Assembly: GCA_011526085.1 (NCBI GenBank)
Contig: WYBC01000029.1
Span: 1 to 64,000 of the forward strand
DNA length: 64,000 nt
Reading direction: 5' to 3'
Origin: Lysobacter sp.
GTDB taxonomy: Bacteria; Pseudomonadota; Gammaproteobacteria; Xanthomonadales; Xanthomonadaceae
Shown: positions 1-7,626 of the stretch, piece by piece
How the letters are laid out: every line of letters starts with the position of its first letter
Position numbering within the stretch: the first letter of the stretch is position 1
Notes under the pieces: generated by a model
Told to the model about the DNA's origin: nothing
What the model saw: only the letters and a program-made list of their open reading frames with translations
Database searches by the model: none
Program-made: the position numbers and the translations under genes

Positions 1-113
1 TGCGCACCTTGCCAAGGCCACCAGCCTTGGCCGCGGCGCGCGCCTTGGCTCAGGCCCGCAGACGGCCTTCGCGGCATATGAAAAAGTACATAACACGCTC
101 TAGGAAGCCCGCC

Positions 114-1361
114 ATGCGCACCACGATTCCCGCACCGTTCGCCGGCCCGTTGTCGAGCGGGCTCATGCTCACCGTGCTCCTGTTCGCCGGTACGGCCCAT
201 GCCGCCGACAGCACGCAGGCCGCACGCAGGCTCGCGCGCGACGCGGTCATCGTCGACACCCATATCGACGCGCCGACCGAACTGCTGAAGGAATGGCGCG
301 ATCTGTCGGTCGCGCAGCCGCGCGAGTTCGATTTCCCGAAAGCGCGCGCCGGCGGCCTCGACGTGGCGTTCATGTCGATCTACACCTCACCCGGGCAGGA
401 CGACGACGGCAAGGCCTACGAGGTCGCCAACCGCATGATCGACGCGGTCGAGAAACTCGCGAACGAGAATCCCGACAAGTTCGCGCTGCTGCGCTCGCCG
501 CGCGATGTCGAGGCGCTGCGGCTGCTCGGGCTGGTGCTGCTGCCGCTGGGCATGGAGAACGGCGCGCCCATCGGCGGCGATCTGGCGAAGCTCAAGTATT
601 TCCACGGCCGCGGCGTGCGTTACATCACCCTCGCCCACAGCGCCAACAACCGCATCGCCGATTCGTCCTACGCCGCCGAAAAGAAATGGAAGGGCCTGAG
701 CCCGTTCGGCCGCGAGGTGGTCGCGGAAATGAACCGGCTGGGCATGATCGTCGACGTGTCGCACCTGTCCGACGACGCGGTCGCGCAGGCGGTCGACCTC
801 AGCCGCACGCCGGTGATGGCGACGCATTCGGCGTTCCGTCATTTCACCCCGGGCTTCGAGCGCAACCTGAGCGACGATCTGGCGAAGGCCATCGCCGCGA
901 AGGGCGGCGTGATCCAGATCCCGTTCGGCAACGCCTTCGTCGACCCGGCATCGGCCGCGAAGACCCAGGCCTATTTCGTCGCCTACGCCGAATACGAACG
1001 CGCGCGCAGCGCCGGCCGCACCACGCGGACGGTGGCCGAATTCGACGCCGAATGGGACCGCGACCATCCGCCGCTGCCGGTGAAGATCGACGCGGTGCTC
1101 GACCAGATCGACTACGGCGTGAAGCTGGTCGGGATCGATCACATCGGCATCGGCTCGGATTTCGACGGCGTGAGCGGCGCATTGCCGGAAGGGCTCAGGA
1201 CCGTGGCCGATTATCCGAACCTGATCGCCGGGCTGCAGGCCCGCGGCTACAGCGACAACGACATCCGCAAGATCCTCGGCGAGAACGCGCTGCGGGTGTG
1301 GCGCCGCGTGGAAGCGCACGCCGCGGAGCGCCGGGCCGCGCCGGCGGCGCAGGGCGACTGA
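114..1361 (+). CDS. Membrane dipeptidase (peptidase family M19), exported
   Basis: Zinc-dependent dipeptidase of the renal dipeptidase family, which cleaves dipeptides (some members take D-amino acids at the C-terminal side); here probably periplasmic. The 415-residue product starts with a signal peptide (about residues 1-30, ending AHA). Expected M19 metal ligands are visible: HxD in VDTHID near residue 50, Glu in GMENG, His in VDVSHLSD, His in ATHSAF, and the acidic GSDFDG near the C terminus. The ATG at 114 is chosen because AGGAAG lies just upstream and the signal peptide begins right after it; the frame is open further upstream but codes nothing signal-like. It stands 92 bp ahead of the five-gene operon on the same strand, so co-transcription is possible but unproven. 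Confidence 0.9.
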   Translation: MRTTIPAPFAGPLSSGLMLTVLLFAGTAHAADSTQAARRLARDAVIVDTHIDAPTELLKEWRDLSVAQPREFDFPKARAGGLDVAFMSIYTSPGQDDDGKAYEVANRMIDAVEKLANENPDKFALLRSPRDVEALRLLGLVLLPLGMENGAPIGGDLAKLKYFHGRGVRYITLAHSANNRIADSSYAAEKKWKGLSPFGREVVAEMNRLGMIVDVSHLSDDAVAQAVDLSRTPVMATHSAFRHFTPGFERNLSDDLAKAIAAKGGVIQIPFGNAFVDPASAAKTQAYFVAYAEYERARSAGRTTRTVAEFDAEWDRDHPPLPVKIDAVLDQIDYGVKLVGIDHIGIGSDFDGVSGALPEGLRTVADYPNLIAGLQARGYSDNDIRKILGENALRVWRRVEAHAAERRAAPAAQGD

Positions 1362-1380
1362 TCCCGATCCGACAAGCTGT

Positions 1381-1415
1381 CTTCATTCACCGGCATCCTT
1401 CATTCACCGGCATCC
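1381..1415. repeat. 17-bp tandem duplication ahead of the STM4015-like gene
   Basis: TTCATTCACCGGCATCC occurs twice back to back just upstream of the leucine-rich-repeat gene. It lies in the only sizeable spacer near the start of the operon, so it sits in the probable promoter or leader region. It may simply be a slipped-strand duplication. Confidence 0.7.
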
Positions 1416-1453
1416 AACGCATCGATCGCCGGATTCTTCTTTCCAGGACCCCC

Positions 1454-2377
1454 ATGACCGTCAACAACACCCAGGACCGCTATCTCGGCAAACCCGTCGT
1501 GGAATTCCGCATGGGCGACACCATCGCCGACCGCGACAGCGTGCGCACCCACGTCTACCGGTTGGCGCAGGATTACGATTCCAGCGAAAGCCAGCGCGAA
1601 CTGTTCGACGCCTTCCTCGCCCAGGTCGATGCCGCCGCCATCGAAGCGCTCATCATCGGCGCGTGGAGCGAAGCGCACGACACGTCGCCGCAGGAATACC
1701 TCGATGCGCTGATCGAGCGCCGCGCCGAACTGCCGGCGCTGCGCGCGCTGTTCGTCGGCGACATGACCTACGAGGACTGCGAGATCTCCTGGATCATCCA
1801 GACCGGCTACAACGCCCTGCTCGACGCCTTCCCGCAGTTACGTTCGCTGCGCATCCGCGGCAGCAGCGGGCTGGCGCTGGAAGCGTTCTCGCATGCCGCG
1901 CTCGAGGAACTGGCGATCGAATGCGGCGGCCTGCCAGCGGAGATCGTGGATGCGATCGCGGGCTCGACCCTGCCGGCGCTGCGTCGTCTGGAGCTGTGGC
2001 TCGGCGACGACAATTACGGTTTCGACGGCGACGTCTGGACCTACGCGCGCATGCTCGACGCCATCGACGCCTCGCGACTGGACTATCTCGGCCTGCGCGA
2101 CGCGCAGATCAGCGACGATCTCGCGAAACACCTGGCCGCGCAGCCGTGGCTGGGCAAGCTCAAGACTCTGGACCTGTCGATGGGCACGATCGGCGACGCG
2201 GGCGCGCAGGCGCTGTGCGAGTCGCCCTATCCCGGCACGCTGGAAACGCTGGACCTCAGCCATCACTACATCGGTGCCGAGTGGCAGGCGAAGCTGCGCG
2301 CGCTGCCCTGCAAGGTCGTGCTGGACGACCCGCAGGACGAGGACGACGGGGAACGCTACGTCGCCGTCGCCGAATGA
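1454..2377 (+). CDS. STM4015 family protein (leucine-rich-repeat-like)
   Basis: 307-residue protein with no signal peptide. The C-terminal two thirds show repeated leucine-rich segments (LEELAIECGG, LRRLELWLGD, LDYLGLRDAQIS, LKTLDLSMGTIG, LETLDLSHHYIG) like the ribonuclease-inhibitor/RNA1 style of LRR, which usually serves as a protein-binding surface. The N terminus (residues about 1-100) is acidic and helical. Family assignment comes from matching gene order and character of the Salmonella STM4015-like family; its biochemical role is unknown to me. The ATG at 1454 follows CCAGGA. It is the first gene of a five-gene operon in which the next start lies 21 bp after its stop. As the non-enzymatic member it could be a scaffold or the substrate of the neighbouring enzymes; that is inference. 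Confidence 0.8.
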   Translation: MTVNNTQDRYLGKPVVEFRMGDTIADRDSVRTHVYRLAQDYDSSESQRELFDAFLAQVDAAAIEALIIGAWSEAHDTSPQEYLDALIERRAELPALRALFVGDMTYEDCEISWIIQTGYNALLDAFPQLRSLRIRGSSGLALEAFSHAALEELAIECGGLPAEIVDAIAGSTLPALRRLELWLGDDNYGFDGDVWTYARMLDAIDASRLDYLGLRDAQISDDLAKHLAAQPWLGKLKTLDLSMGTIGDAGAQALCESPYPGTLETLDLSHHYIGAEWQAKLRALPCKVVLDDPQDEDDGERYVAVAE

Positions 2378-2398
2378 CGTCATGAGCGAAGTCGCCGG

Positions 2399-3580
2399 GT
2401 GAACAGGCGCGATCCGCGCATGGCGGTGTTCGGCACGTCCGGACATCGCCGGACACGACTGCTGCAGGCCGCGCTGCGTCGGCGCCGGCTCGGTCGCGCG
2501 GCCGTGTTCGACTACGGCACGGCGCTGTCGGAACGGCGTCCGATGCCGCCATTCGACGAGCGGGCTCCGTACACGGTGAAGCTCGATGCGCCGTCGCCGG
2601 ATGCGCGGCTGGATGTCGCCCTGATCCGTCGAGGCCGCGTCTGTCTCGGCCTCGATCCGGAGGCACCGCTCGACATCGAAGCCGGCGAACTCGCGCAGCG
2701 TCATGCGTGGCATGCGGGCTTCGCCGATCTGCTGCGCGGCATCGCGCGCGCTTGCGAAGCGACCGGGCCGGTGCGCTGGCTGAATCCGCCCGGCGATGTC
2801 CTGGACATGTGCGACAAATGGCGCTGTCAGCAGACGCTGGCCAACGCCGGCGTCGATATCCCGCCGCTGCTGGGCATGGTCGACGGCTACGCCCATCTGC
2901 AGCACCTGCTCGACGTCCATGGTTGCGATCAGGTGTTCGTGAAGGCGCGCTACGGGTCCGCGGCAGCCGGCGTGATCGCGTACCGGCGCCATCGCGATGG
3001 TCGGGAGATCGCACGGACCACGACCGAATGCGTCGTCGACCGCGGCGGCATCCGGCTGTTCAACCGCCTCGCGCCGCTGCGTTACGGCGAACGCGCGCGG
3101 ATCGCCGCGCTGATCGACGCGCTCGCCGCGCAAGGCTGCTACGCCGAAGCCTGGGTGCCGAAGCCGCGCGCCGCCGGGTCGCCGCGGCATCACTTCGACC
3201 TGCGGGTGATCGCGTTCGCGGGCGAACCGCGACAGCGCGTCGCGCGCATCGCCGGCACGCCGATGACCAACCTGCATCTCGGCAATCGCCGCGAAGATCC
3301 CGCGACGCTGCTCGACGCCGAAACGATGCATCGCGTCGAAACCACGGTGCGTGCCGCCGCGCGCGCGTTCTCCGGGAGCGCGTCGATCGGCTTCGACCTG
3401 ATCCCGACCCGCGACCGCTGCGTCGTGCTGGAAGCGAACGCGTTCGGCGATTTCGTGCAGCGCGCGCGCTGGCAGGGCGCGGACGCCTGCGACGATCAGG
3501 CCGCTTGGGTTGCGCGCGAACACGTCGCGGACGGGCTCGATGCCGTCGCGCAGACCGCACCGCGGCGGGCGCAGGCATGA
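2399..3580 (+). CDS. STM4014 family protein, ATP-grasp fold
   Basis: 393-residue protein whose C-terminal two thirds read as an ATP-grasp ligase: an N-P-P..D..DKWRC segment, the ATP-binding lysine in QVFVKARYGS followed by a small-residue loop, FDLRV, and the metal-binding EANAFGD near residue 355. ATP-grasp enzymes join a carboxylate to an amine or thiol via an acyl-phosphate; RimK-like members add amino acids to peptides and graspetide enzymes make cross-links. The start is GTG at 2399, touching the tail of the preceding spacer; an in-frame ATG at 2420 is equally plausible. It ends in an ATGA overlap with the next gene, so the two are translationally coupled. Substrate is unknown. Confidence 0.8.
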   Translation: MNRRDPRMAVFGTSGHRRTRLLQAALRRRRLGRAAVFDYGTALSERRPMPPFDERAPYTVKLDAPSPDARLDVALIRRGRVCLGLDPEAPLDIEAGELAQRHAWHAGFADLLRGIARACEATGPVRWLNPPGDVLDMCDKWRCQQTLANAGVDIPPLLGMVDGYAHLQHLLDVHGCDQVFVKARYGSAAAGVIAYRRHRDGREIARTTTECVVDRGGIRLFNRLAPLRYGERARIAALIDALAAQGCYAEAWVPKPRAAGSPRHHFDLRVIAFAGEPRQRVARIAGTPMTNLHLGNRREDPATLLDAETMHRVETTVRAAARAFSGSASIGFDLIPTRDRCVVLEANAFGDFVQRARWQGADACDDQAAWVAREHVADGLDAVAQTAPRRAQA

Positions 3581-4404
3581 GCGATACCGCGCCTCCCGTG
3601 CTCGACATGCACGCCATCGTCGGCAGCCACGACGTGCTGTTCATCACCCTCGACACCCTGCGTTTCGACGCCGCGCAGCGCTGCTTCGACGAAGGTCGCC
3701 TGCCCACGCTGTCCCGCCATCTGCCGGCGGGCGGCTGGGAGCGGCGGCACACGCCGGCCACGTTCACCTACGCCGCGCATCAGGCCTTCTTCGCCGGCTT
3801 CCTGCCCACGCCCGCGCGCCCGGGGCCGCATCCGCGGCTGTTCGCGCTGGCGTTCGCGGGCAGCGAAACCATCGACGCCAATACCTTCGTGTTTCCGGAT
3901 CATGCCGACATCGTCGGCGGCTTCGCGGCGCAGGGCTATCACACGCTGTGCATCGGCGGCGTCGGCTTCTTCAATCGCGCCAATCCGCTCGGCCGCGCGC
4001 TGCCGGATCTTTTCGCGGAAGCGCACTGGCGGCCCGCCTTCGGCGTGACCGCGCACGATTCGACCGACGCGCAGGTCGCGCTGGCGTGCGCGCGCCTGGT
4101 CGCGGACGATCTGCACGATCGGCGCTGCTTCACCTTCATCAACGTCTCCGCGCTGCATCAACCCAACCTGCACTACCTGCCGGGTGCGACCGAAGACGGT
4201 CTCGACAGTCATTGCGCCGCGCTGGCATACGTCGACCGCGCATTGGCGCCGCTGTTCGAAGCCGCGCGCCGACGCGCGCCGACCTTCGTCGTGATCTGCT
4301 CCGATCACGGCACCGCCTACGGCGAGGACGGCTATCGCGGCCATCGCCTCGCCCACGACGTGGTGATGCACGTGCCCTACGCCCATTTCCTGCTCGCGCC
4401 ATGA
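3577..4404 (+). CDS. STM4013/SEN3800 family hydrolase (alkaline phosphatase/sulfatase superfamily)
   Basis: 275-residue metal-dependent hydrolase, likely cytosolic (no signal peptide). Superfamily landmarks: an N-terminal metal-binding strand FITLDTLRFD, a nucleophile region TPATFTYAAHQAFFAG that aligns with the TP(S/T)..SH segment of sulfatases and phosphopentomutase-like enzymes, and the second metal site SDHGTAYGEDGYRGH near residue 245. It lacks the C/S-x-P-x-R sulfatase formylglycine motif, so a phosphatase, phosphodiesterase or phosphotransferase activity is more likely than sulfatase. Starts and ends in ATGA overlaps with its neighbours. In the operon it may hydrolyse or transfer a phospho group on the pathway product; this is inference. 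Confidence 0.8.
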   Translation: MSDTAPPVLDMHAIVGSHDVLFITLDTLRFDAAQRCFDEGRLPTLSRHLPAGGWERRHTPATFTYAAHQAFFAGFLPTPARPGPHPRLFALAFAGSETIDANTFVFPDHADIVGGFAAQGYHTLCIGGVGFFNRANPLGRALPDLFAEAHWRPAFGVTAHDSTDAQVALACARLVADDLHDRRCFTFINVSALHQPNLHYLPGATEDGLDSHCAALAYVDRALAPLFEAARRRAPTFVVICSDHGTAYGEDGYRGHRLAHDVVMHVPYAHFLLAP

Positions 4405-5771
4405 ACGCCCTCCCCGCGCAACCGTCGCTGGAATCGCTGCTGCGGATGCCGCCGTACCAGGCGTATTCGTATTCGTATCCGCACAAGACCGCCTATCGCG
4501 CGCTGCCCGGACCACGCGCGCTGCGGAATGTCTGGGCCGCGGAAGACCGCAGCGCGCTGTTCCTGTATCTGCACATCCCGTTCTGCTCGTACCGCTGCGG
4601 ATTCTGCAATCTGTTCACCCTGGCGCGGCCGTCGGCGGAAGCCGTCGAGCGCTATCTCGGCCAGCTCGACACCCAGCTCGCGGTCGCCATCGATGCGCTG
4701 GGCGAACATCGCTTCGCGCGGCTCGCGCTCGGCGGCGGCACGCCGAGCTATCTCGACACGGCGCAGTTGTCGCGGCTGTTCGACAGCCTGCGCCGCCGCG
4801 GCGTGGACGCGCGCGCGATGCCCTCCGGCATGGAGGTCTCGCCGGAGACGGTCGATGGCGACAAGATGGCGCTTTGCCGCGAGGCCGGCATCGACCGCAT
4901 CAGCATGGGCATCCAGAGTTTCAGCGACGCCGAAGTGCGCACGCTGGTGCGGCCGCAGCAGCGCGACGAGGTGGAACGCGCGATCGCGGCGATCCGCGCG
5001 CAGCGCTTCCCGACCCTCAACCTCGACCTGATCTACGGCATCCAGGGCCAGACCGTCGCAAGTTTCCTCGCGTCGATCGACAGCGCGCTCGCGTTCGCGC
5101 CGGAAGAACTCTATCTGTATCCGCTCTACGTGCGCCCGCTCACCGGGCTGGGGCGGATCGAAAGCCGCGACGGCCGGCCGCGGTTCGCGCTGCAGCCCGA
5201 GCCGCTGGACGCGCGGGCCGAGATGTACCGCGCGGGCCGCGATCGTCTGCTCGCCGCGGGCTACACGCAGGTGTCGATGCGGATGTTCCGCGCCGCGCAC
5301 GCGCCAGCGAACGATGCAGGCCCGGCCTACTGCTGCCAGGACGACGGGATGATCGGCATCGGCTGCGGCGCGCGTTCGTACACGCGGGCATTGCATTACT
5401 CCAGCGAATATGGGGTCTCGCGACGCAGCGTCGCCGCGATCCTCGACCACCACCTGTCGCTGACCGCGGAGGATTTCGCGCGGGTCGATCATGGCTTCGC
5501 GCTCGACGGCGACGAACAGCGGCGACGCTATGCGATCCAGTCGCTGCTGGTCTGGCCGGGGCTGGATCTCGCCGCATGGCGCGCGCGTTTCGGTACCGAT
5601 GCCTTCGACGATCTGCCGCAGCTCGCCGCGCTCGAACCGCTGGGTTTGGCGTCGCGAACGGATGCGCTCCTGGCGCTCACCGCATCGGGCATGGCCCGTG
5701 CGGATACCCTCGGGCCGTGGCTGATCTCGCCCGCGGTCGCCACGCGCATGGCCGCCTACGCGCCGCGCTGA
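4401..5771 (+). CDS. STM4012 family radical SAM protein (HemN-like)
   Basis: 456-residue radical S-adenosylmethionine enzyme. The [4Fe-4S] cluster motif is CSYRCGFCN (C-x3-C-x2-C) near residue 63, followed by the glycine-rich SAM motif LGGGTPSYL and the HemN-like segment RISMGIQSFSD. The C-terminal region resembles the HemW/HemN winged domain. HemW and HemN homologues handle heme or oxidise coproporphyrinogen; here the extended N terminus (MNALPAQ..YPHKTAYR) and operon context argue for a separate function. ATGA overlap with the preceding gene; the next start follows after 1 bp. The substrate is not known. Confidence 0.85.
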   Translation: MNALPAQPSLESLLRMPPYQAYSYSYPHKTAYRALPGPRALRNVWAAEDRSALFLYLHIPFCSYRCGFCNLFTLARPSAEAVERYLGQLDTQLAVAIDALGEHRFARLALGGGTPSYLDTAQLSRLFDSLRRRGVDARAMPSGMEVSPETVDGDKMALCREAGIDRISMGIQSFSDAEVRTLVRPQQRDEVERAIAAIRAQRFPTLNLDLIYGIQGQTVASFLASIDSALAFAPEELYLYPLYVRPLTGLGRIESRDGRPRFALQPEPLDARAEMYRAGRDRLLAAGYTQVSMRMFRAAHAPANDAGPAYCCQDDGMIGIGCGARSYTRALHYSSEYGVSRRSVAAILDHHLSLTAEDFARVDHGFALDGDEQRRRYAIQSLLVWPGLDLAAWRARFGTDAFDDLPQLAALEPLGLASRTDALLALTASGMARADTLGPWLISPAVATRMAAYAPR

Positions 5772-5772
5772 C

Positions 5773-6699
5773 ATGGACGCGCCCCGGGCCGCCATCGCAG
5801 CACTGGAATCCGATGCGCACACCGCGCCCGGACATCTGTCGCTGCTGTATCGCGGCCGCCTCAGCAGTTGCAACTACGACTGCGCCTACTGCCCGTTCGC
5901 GAAGACCCGCGACAGCCGCGCGACCCTGCAGCGCGACGCCGCCGATCTCGCGCGCTTCGTCGACTGGGCCGCGGCGCGGACGCAGCCGCTGTCGATCCTG
6001 TTCACGCCGTGGGGCGAAGGTCTGGTGCGCCGGCACTATCGCGAAGCGATGATCGCGCTGAGCCGCATGCCGCAGGTGCGACGGGTCGCGATCCAGACCA
6101 ATCTGTGCATCGGCACGCGCTGGCTCGATCGCGTCGACACCCGCAGTTTCGCGCTGTGGTGTACCTGGCATCCGAGCGAGGTCACGCTCGAGGTATTCGT
6201 CGCCCGCTGCCTGGAACTGCGCAGGCGCGGCATCCGCTTCAGCGTGGGCATGGTCGCGATGCGGGAATTGTTCGATCAGATCGAACGCCTGCGCGCGTCG
6301 CTGCCCGACGACGTGCCGATGTGGCTCAACGCCTACGATCAGCGGACGGCGGACTATTACGACGACGCGGACGTCGCGCGCCTGCTGCGCATCGATCCGC
6401 ATTTTGCTTACAGCCTGGCGCCGCCGCCGAGTCTGGGCGCGGCCTGCGCCACCGGCGAGTCGGTGCTGTCGGTGAATGGCGATGGCGACGTGCGCCGCTG
6501 TCATTTCGTGGACGCGCCGCTGGGGAATCTTTACGACGGCAGCTTCGCCGCGCGGCTCGGGCCGCGCCCCTGCCCGAACCGGGTCTGCGACTGTTTCATC
6601 GGCTACGTGCATCGGCGCGATCTGCCGTTCGCGCGCGATTACGCCGACGGACAACTGGAACGGGTGCCGGCGCGGCCGGGCGAATCGACGTCACGCTGA
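5773..6699 (+). CDS. STM4011 family radical SAM protein with C-terminal cysteine cluster
   Basis: 308-residue radical SAM enzyme with CNYDCAYC (C-x3-C-x2-C) near residue 33. The C terminus has additional cysteines (RRCHF, then PCPNRVCDCF, residues about 240-275) arranged like the auxiliary cluster region of SPASM/twitch radical SAM enzymes, which modify peptides or carbohydrates. The residues RFSVGMVAMRE and PMWLNAYDQ are typical core strands. Last gene of the five-gene operon, ending before a strong hairpin at 6745. Two radical SAM enzymes plus an ATP-grasp enzyme and a hydrolase in one operon suggests a biosynthetic pathway; no precursor peptide is obvious between the genes. Confidence 0.83.
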   Translation: MDAPRAAIAALESDAHTAPGHLSLLYRGRLSSCNYDCAYCPFAKTRDSRATLQRDAADLARFVDWAAARTQPLSILFTPWGEGLVRRHYREAMIALSRMPQVRRVAIQTNLCIGTRWLDRVDTRSFALWCTWHPSEVTLEVFVARCLELRRRGIRFSVGMVAMRELFDQIERLRASLPDDVPMWLNAYDQRTADYYDDADVARLLRIDPHFAYSLAPPPSLGAACATGESVLSVNGDGDVRRCHFVDAPLGNLYDGSFAARLGPRPCPNRVCDCFIGYVHRRDLPFARDYADGQLERVPARPGESTSR

Positions 6700-6744
6700 C
6701 GCCGGTAAATCCGGGACACCGCACTCGCGGATGTCCAGAAGCGC

Positions 6745-6768
6745 GAAACCCCGCCGGAGCGGGGTTTC
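6745..6768. terminator. Bidirectional terminator hairpin
   Basis: Perfect 9-bp stem GAAACCCCG/CGGGGTTTC with a 6-nt loop between the convergent STM4011-like gene and the bTHX gene. The A/T ends of the symmetric stem give a U-rich 3' side in both directions, so it can end both transcripts. Confidence 0.75.
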
Positions 6769-6791
6769 GATCAAGCGACGGACCGGTGCGG

Positions 6792-6980
6792 TCAGTCCTT
6801 GGCGGCGGTCTTCTTCGCGACAGCCTTCTTGGCGGGCGCCTTGGCGGCCGGCTTGGCAGCGGCCTTTTTCGCGGCCGGCACGGCGGCGCCGGCAACCGTC
6901 TTCACGGTGTGCGAACGGGCGTTGCCGTAGCTGGAGTTGTAGCGCTTGCCTTTGGCGGTCTTGCGGTCGCCTTTACCCAT
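6792..6980 (-). CDS. 30S ribosomal protein bTHX (THX) with Ala/Lys-rich tail
   Basis: 62-residue basic protein beginning MGKGDRKTAKGKRYNSSYG, the signature of the small ribosomal protein THX, which inserts into the head of the 30S subunit. After about residue 30 there is a low-complexity tail made of Ala, Lys and Pro (AAKPAAKAPAKK), as in histone-H1-like proteins; the classical Thermus protein is only about 26 residues. ATG at 6980 has an AGGAG site eight bases upstream; the frame is open further upstream but that extension has no coding character. Convergent with the preceding operon. Confidence 0.85.
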   Translation of the reverse strand: MGKGDRKTAKGKRYNSSYGNARSHTVKTVAGAAVPAAKKAAAKPAAKAPAKKAVAKKTAAKD

Positions 6981-7126
6981 GACGGACTCCTGAATCTGAT
7001 GGATGTGGATCTGAGGACTGGAATGCCCATGCGGGCGACCGGAGGACGCTGCACGGACCGAAAAACGGCCCCGACGCCGCCACTGGGGTGCGGGACGCGA
7101 GGCACGGGGTCGCAAAGCCTAGCAGA

Positions 7127-7552
7127 TCAGTGGGCGCAGGTCGCGTTGCAGGCGCCGGAATGGCCGAATTCGCGGTTGAGACGCAGATTGGCGAGATGCG
7201 CCAACGCCACCAGGCAACCGCCCAGCGTCATCGCCACCGCATGCGGCAATACCGAATGATGCAGCGGGGGGTACAGCACGCCGACCCAGACGATCAGCAG
7301 GCCCGGCACCAGCAACATCAGCGCATGCACGGCCCGGTGGCGGCGGTAGCCGGTGATCAGGGCGACGAGACCGAGCACGGTGGCGAAGACGGCGAAGCCT
7401 TCCTCGAAGTGCTCGTTGATCGAACCGGCCACGCCGAGCGCCGGCAGCAGCGCGATGACCACCGGCAACAGCGCGCAGTGCGCCGCGCACAGCATCGACG
7501 CGACGAATCCGACGCGATCGGCCTTGTGCAGGGTGGGAGCGGACTTGCGCAT
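7127..7552 (-). CDS. MerC domain-containing inner-membrane protein
   Basis: About 141-residue membrane protein with four predicted hydrophobic segments and MerC-type cysteines (MLCAAHCALLP in helix 1, and Cys residues at the very C terminus ACNATCAH). MerC family proteins carry mercuric ion in mer operons; chromosomal homologues next to ZnuD are thought to be linked to zinc. The start at 7552 (MRKSAP) is chosen over an ATG at 7585 because the latter lies inside a perfect TATAAT on this strand (7589-7584), which would place the transcript start downstream of it. Divergent from the TonB receptor gene, sharing a Zur-box-like sequence. Confidence 0.75.
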   Translation of the reverse strand: MRKSAPTLHKADRVGFVASMLCAAHCALLPVVIALLPALGVAGSINEHFEEGFAVFATVLGLVALITGYRRHRAVHALMLLVPGLLIVWVGVLYPPLHHSVLPHAVAMTLGGCLVALAHLANLRLNREFGHSGACNATCAH

Positions 7553-7578
7553 GACTTCCGGGGGGTGCGGATTGTTTT

Positions 7579-7596
7579 GAAACATTATAACATTTC
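7579..7596. promoter_or_regulatory. Zur-box-like operator and -10 in the MerC/ZnuD divergent promoter
   Basis: The imperfect palindrome GAAACATTATAACATTTC contains TATAACATTTC, identical to one half-site of the gammaproteobacterial Zur consensus (GAAATGTTATA-n-TATAACATTTC); the other half is degenerate. On the minus strand it holds a TATAAT -10 for the MerC-like gene, so Zn-Zur binding would block RNA polymerase there. Its position between a ZnuD-type receptor and a MerC-like gene, with zur 4 kb away, supports zinc control. Confidence 0.6.
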
Positions 7597-7626
7597 TTCG
7601 TCGTCCACCAGTGTACCCCCAAACCC

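Noticed and set aside
1-113. Possible end of a preceding gene at the left edge
   Set aside because: The 113 bases are too short and show only small GCCTTGG palindromes and the leader of the M19 dipeptidase; nothing can be supported.
7553-7585. Longer start (MFQNN) for the MerC-like protein
   Set aside because: The ATG lies within the TATAAT -10 sequence on that strand, so it would not be on the mRNA.
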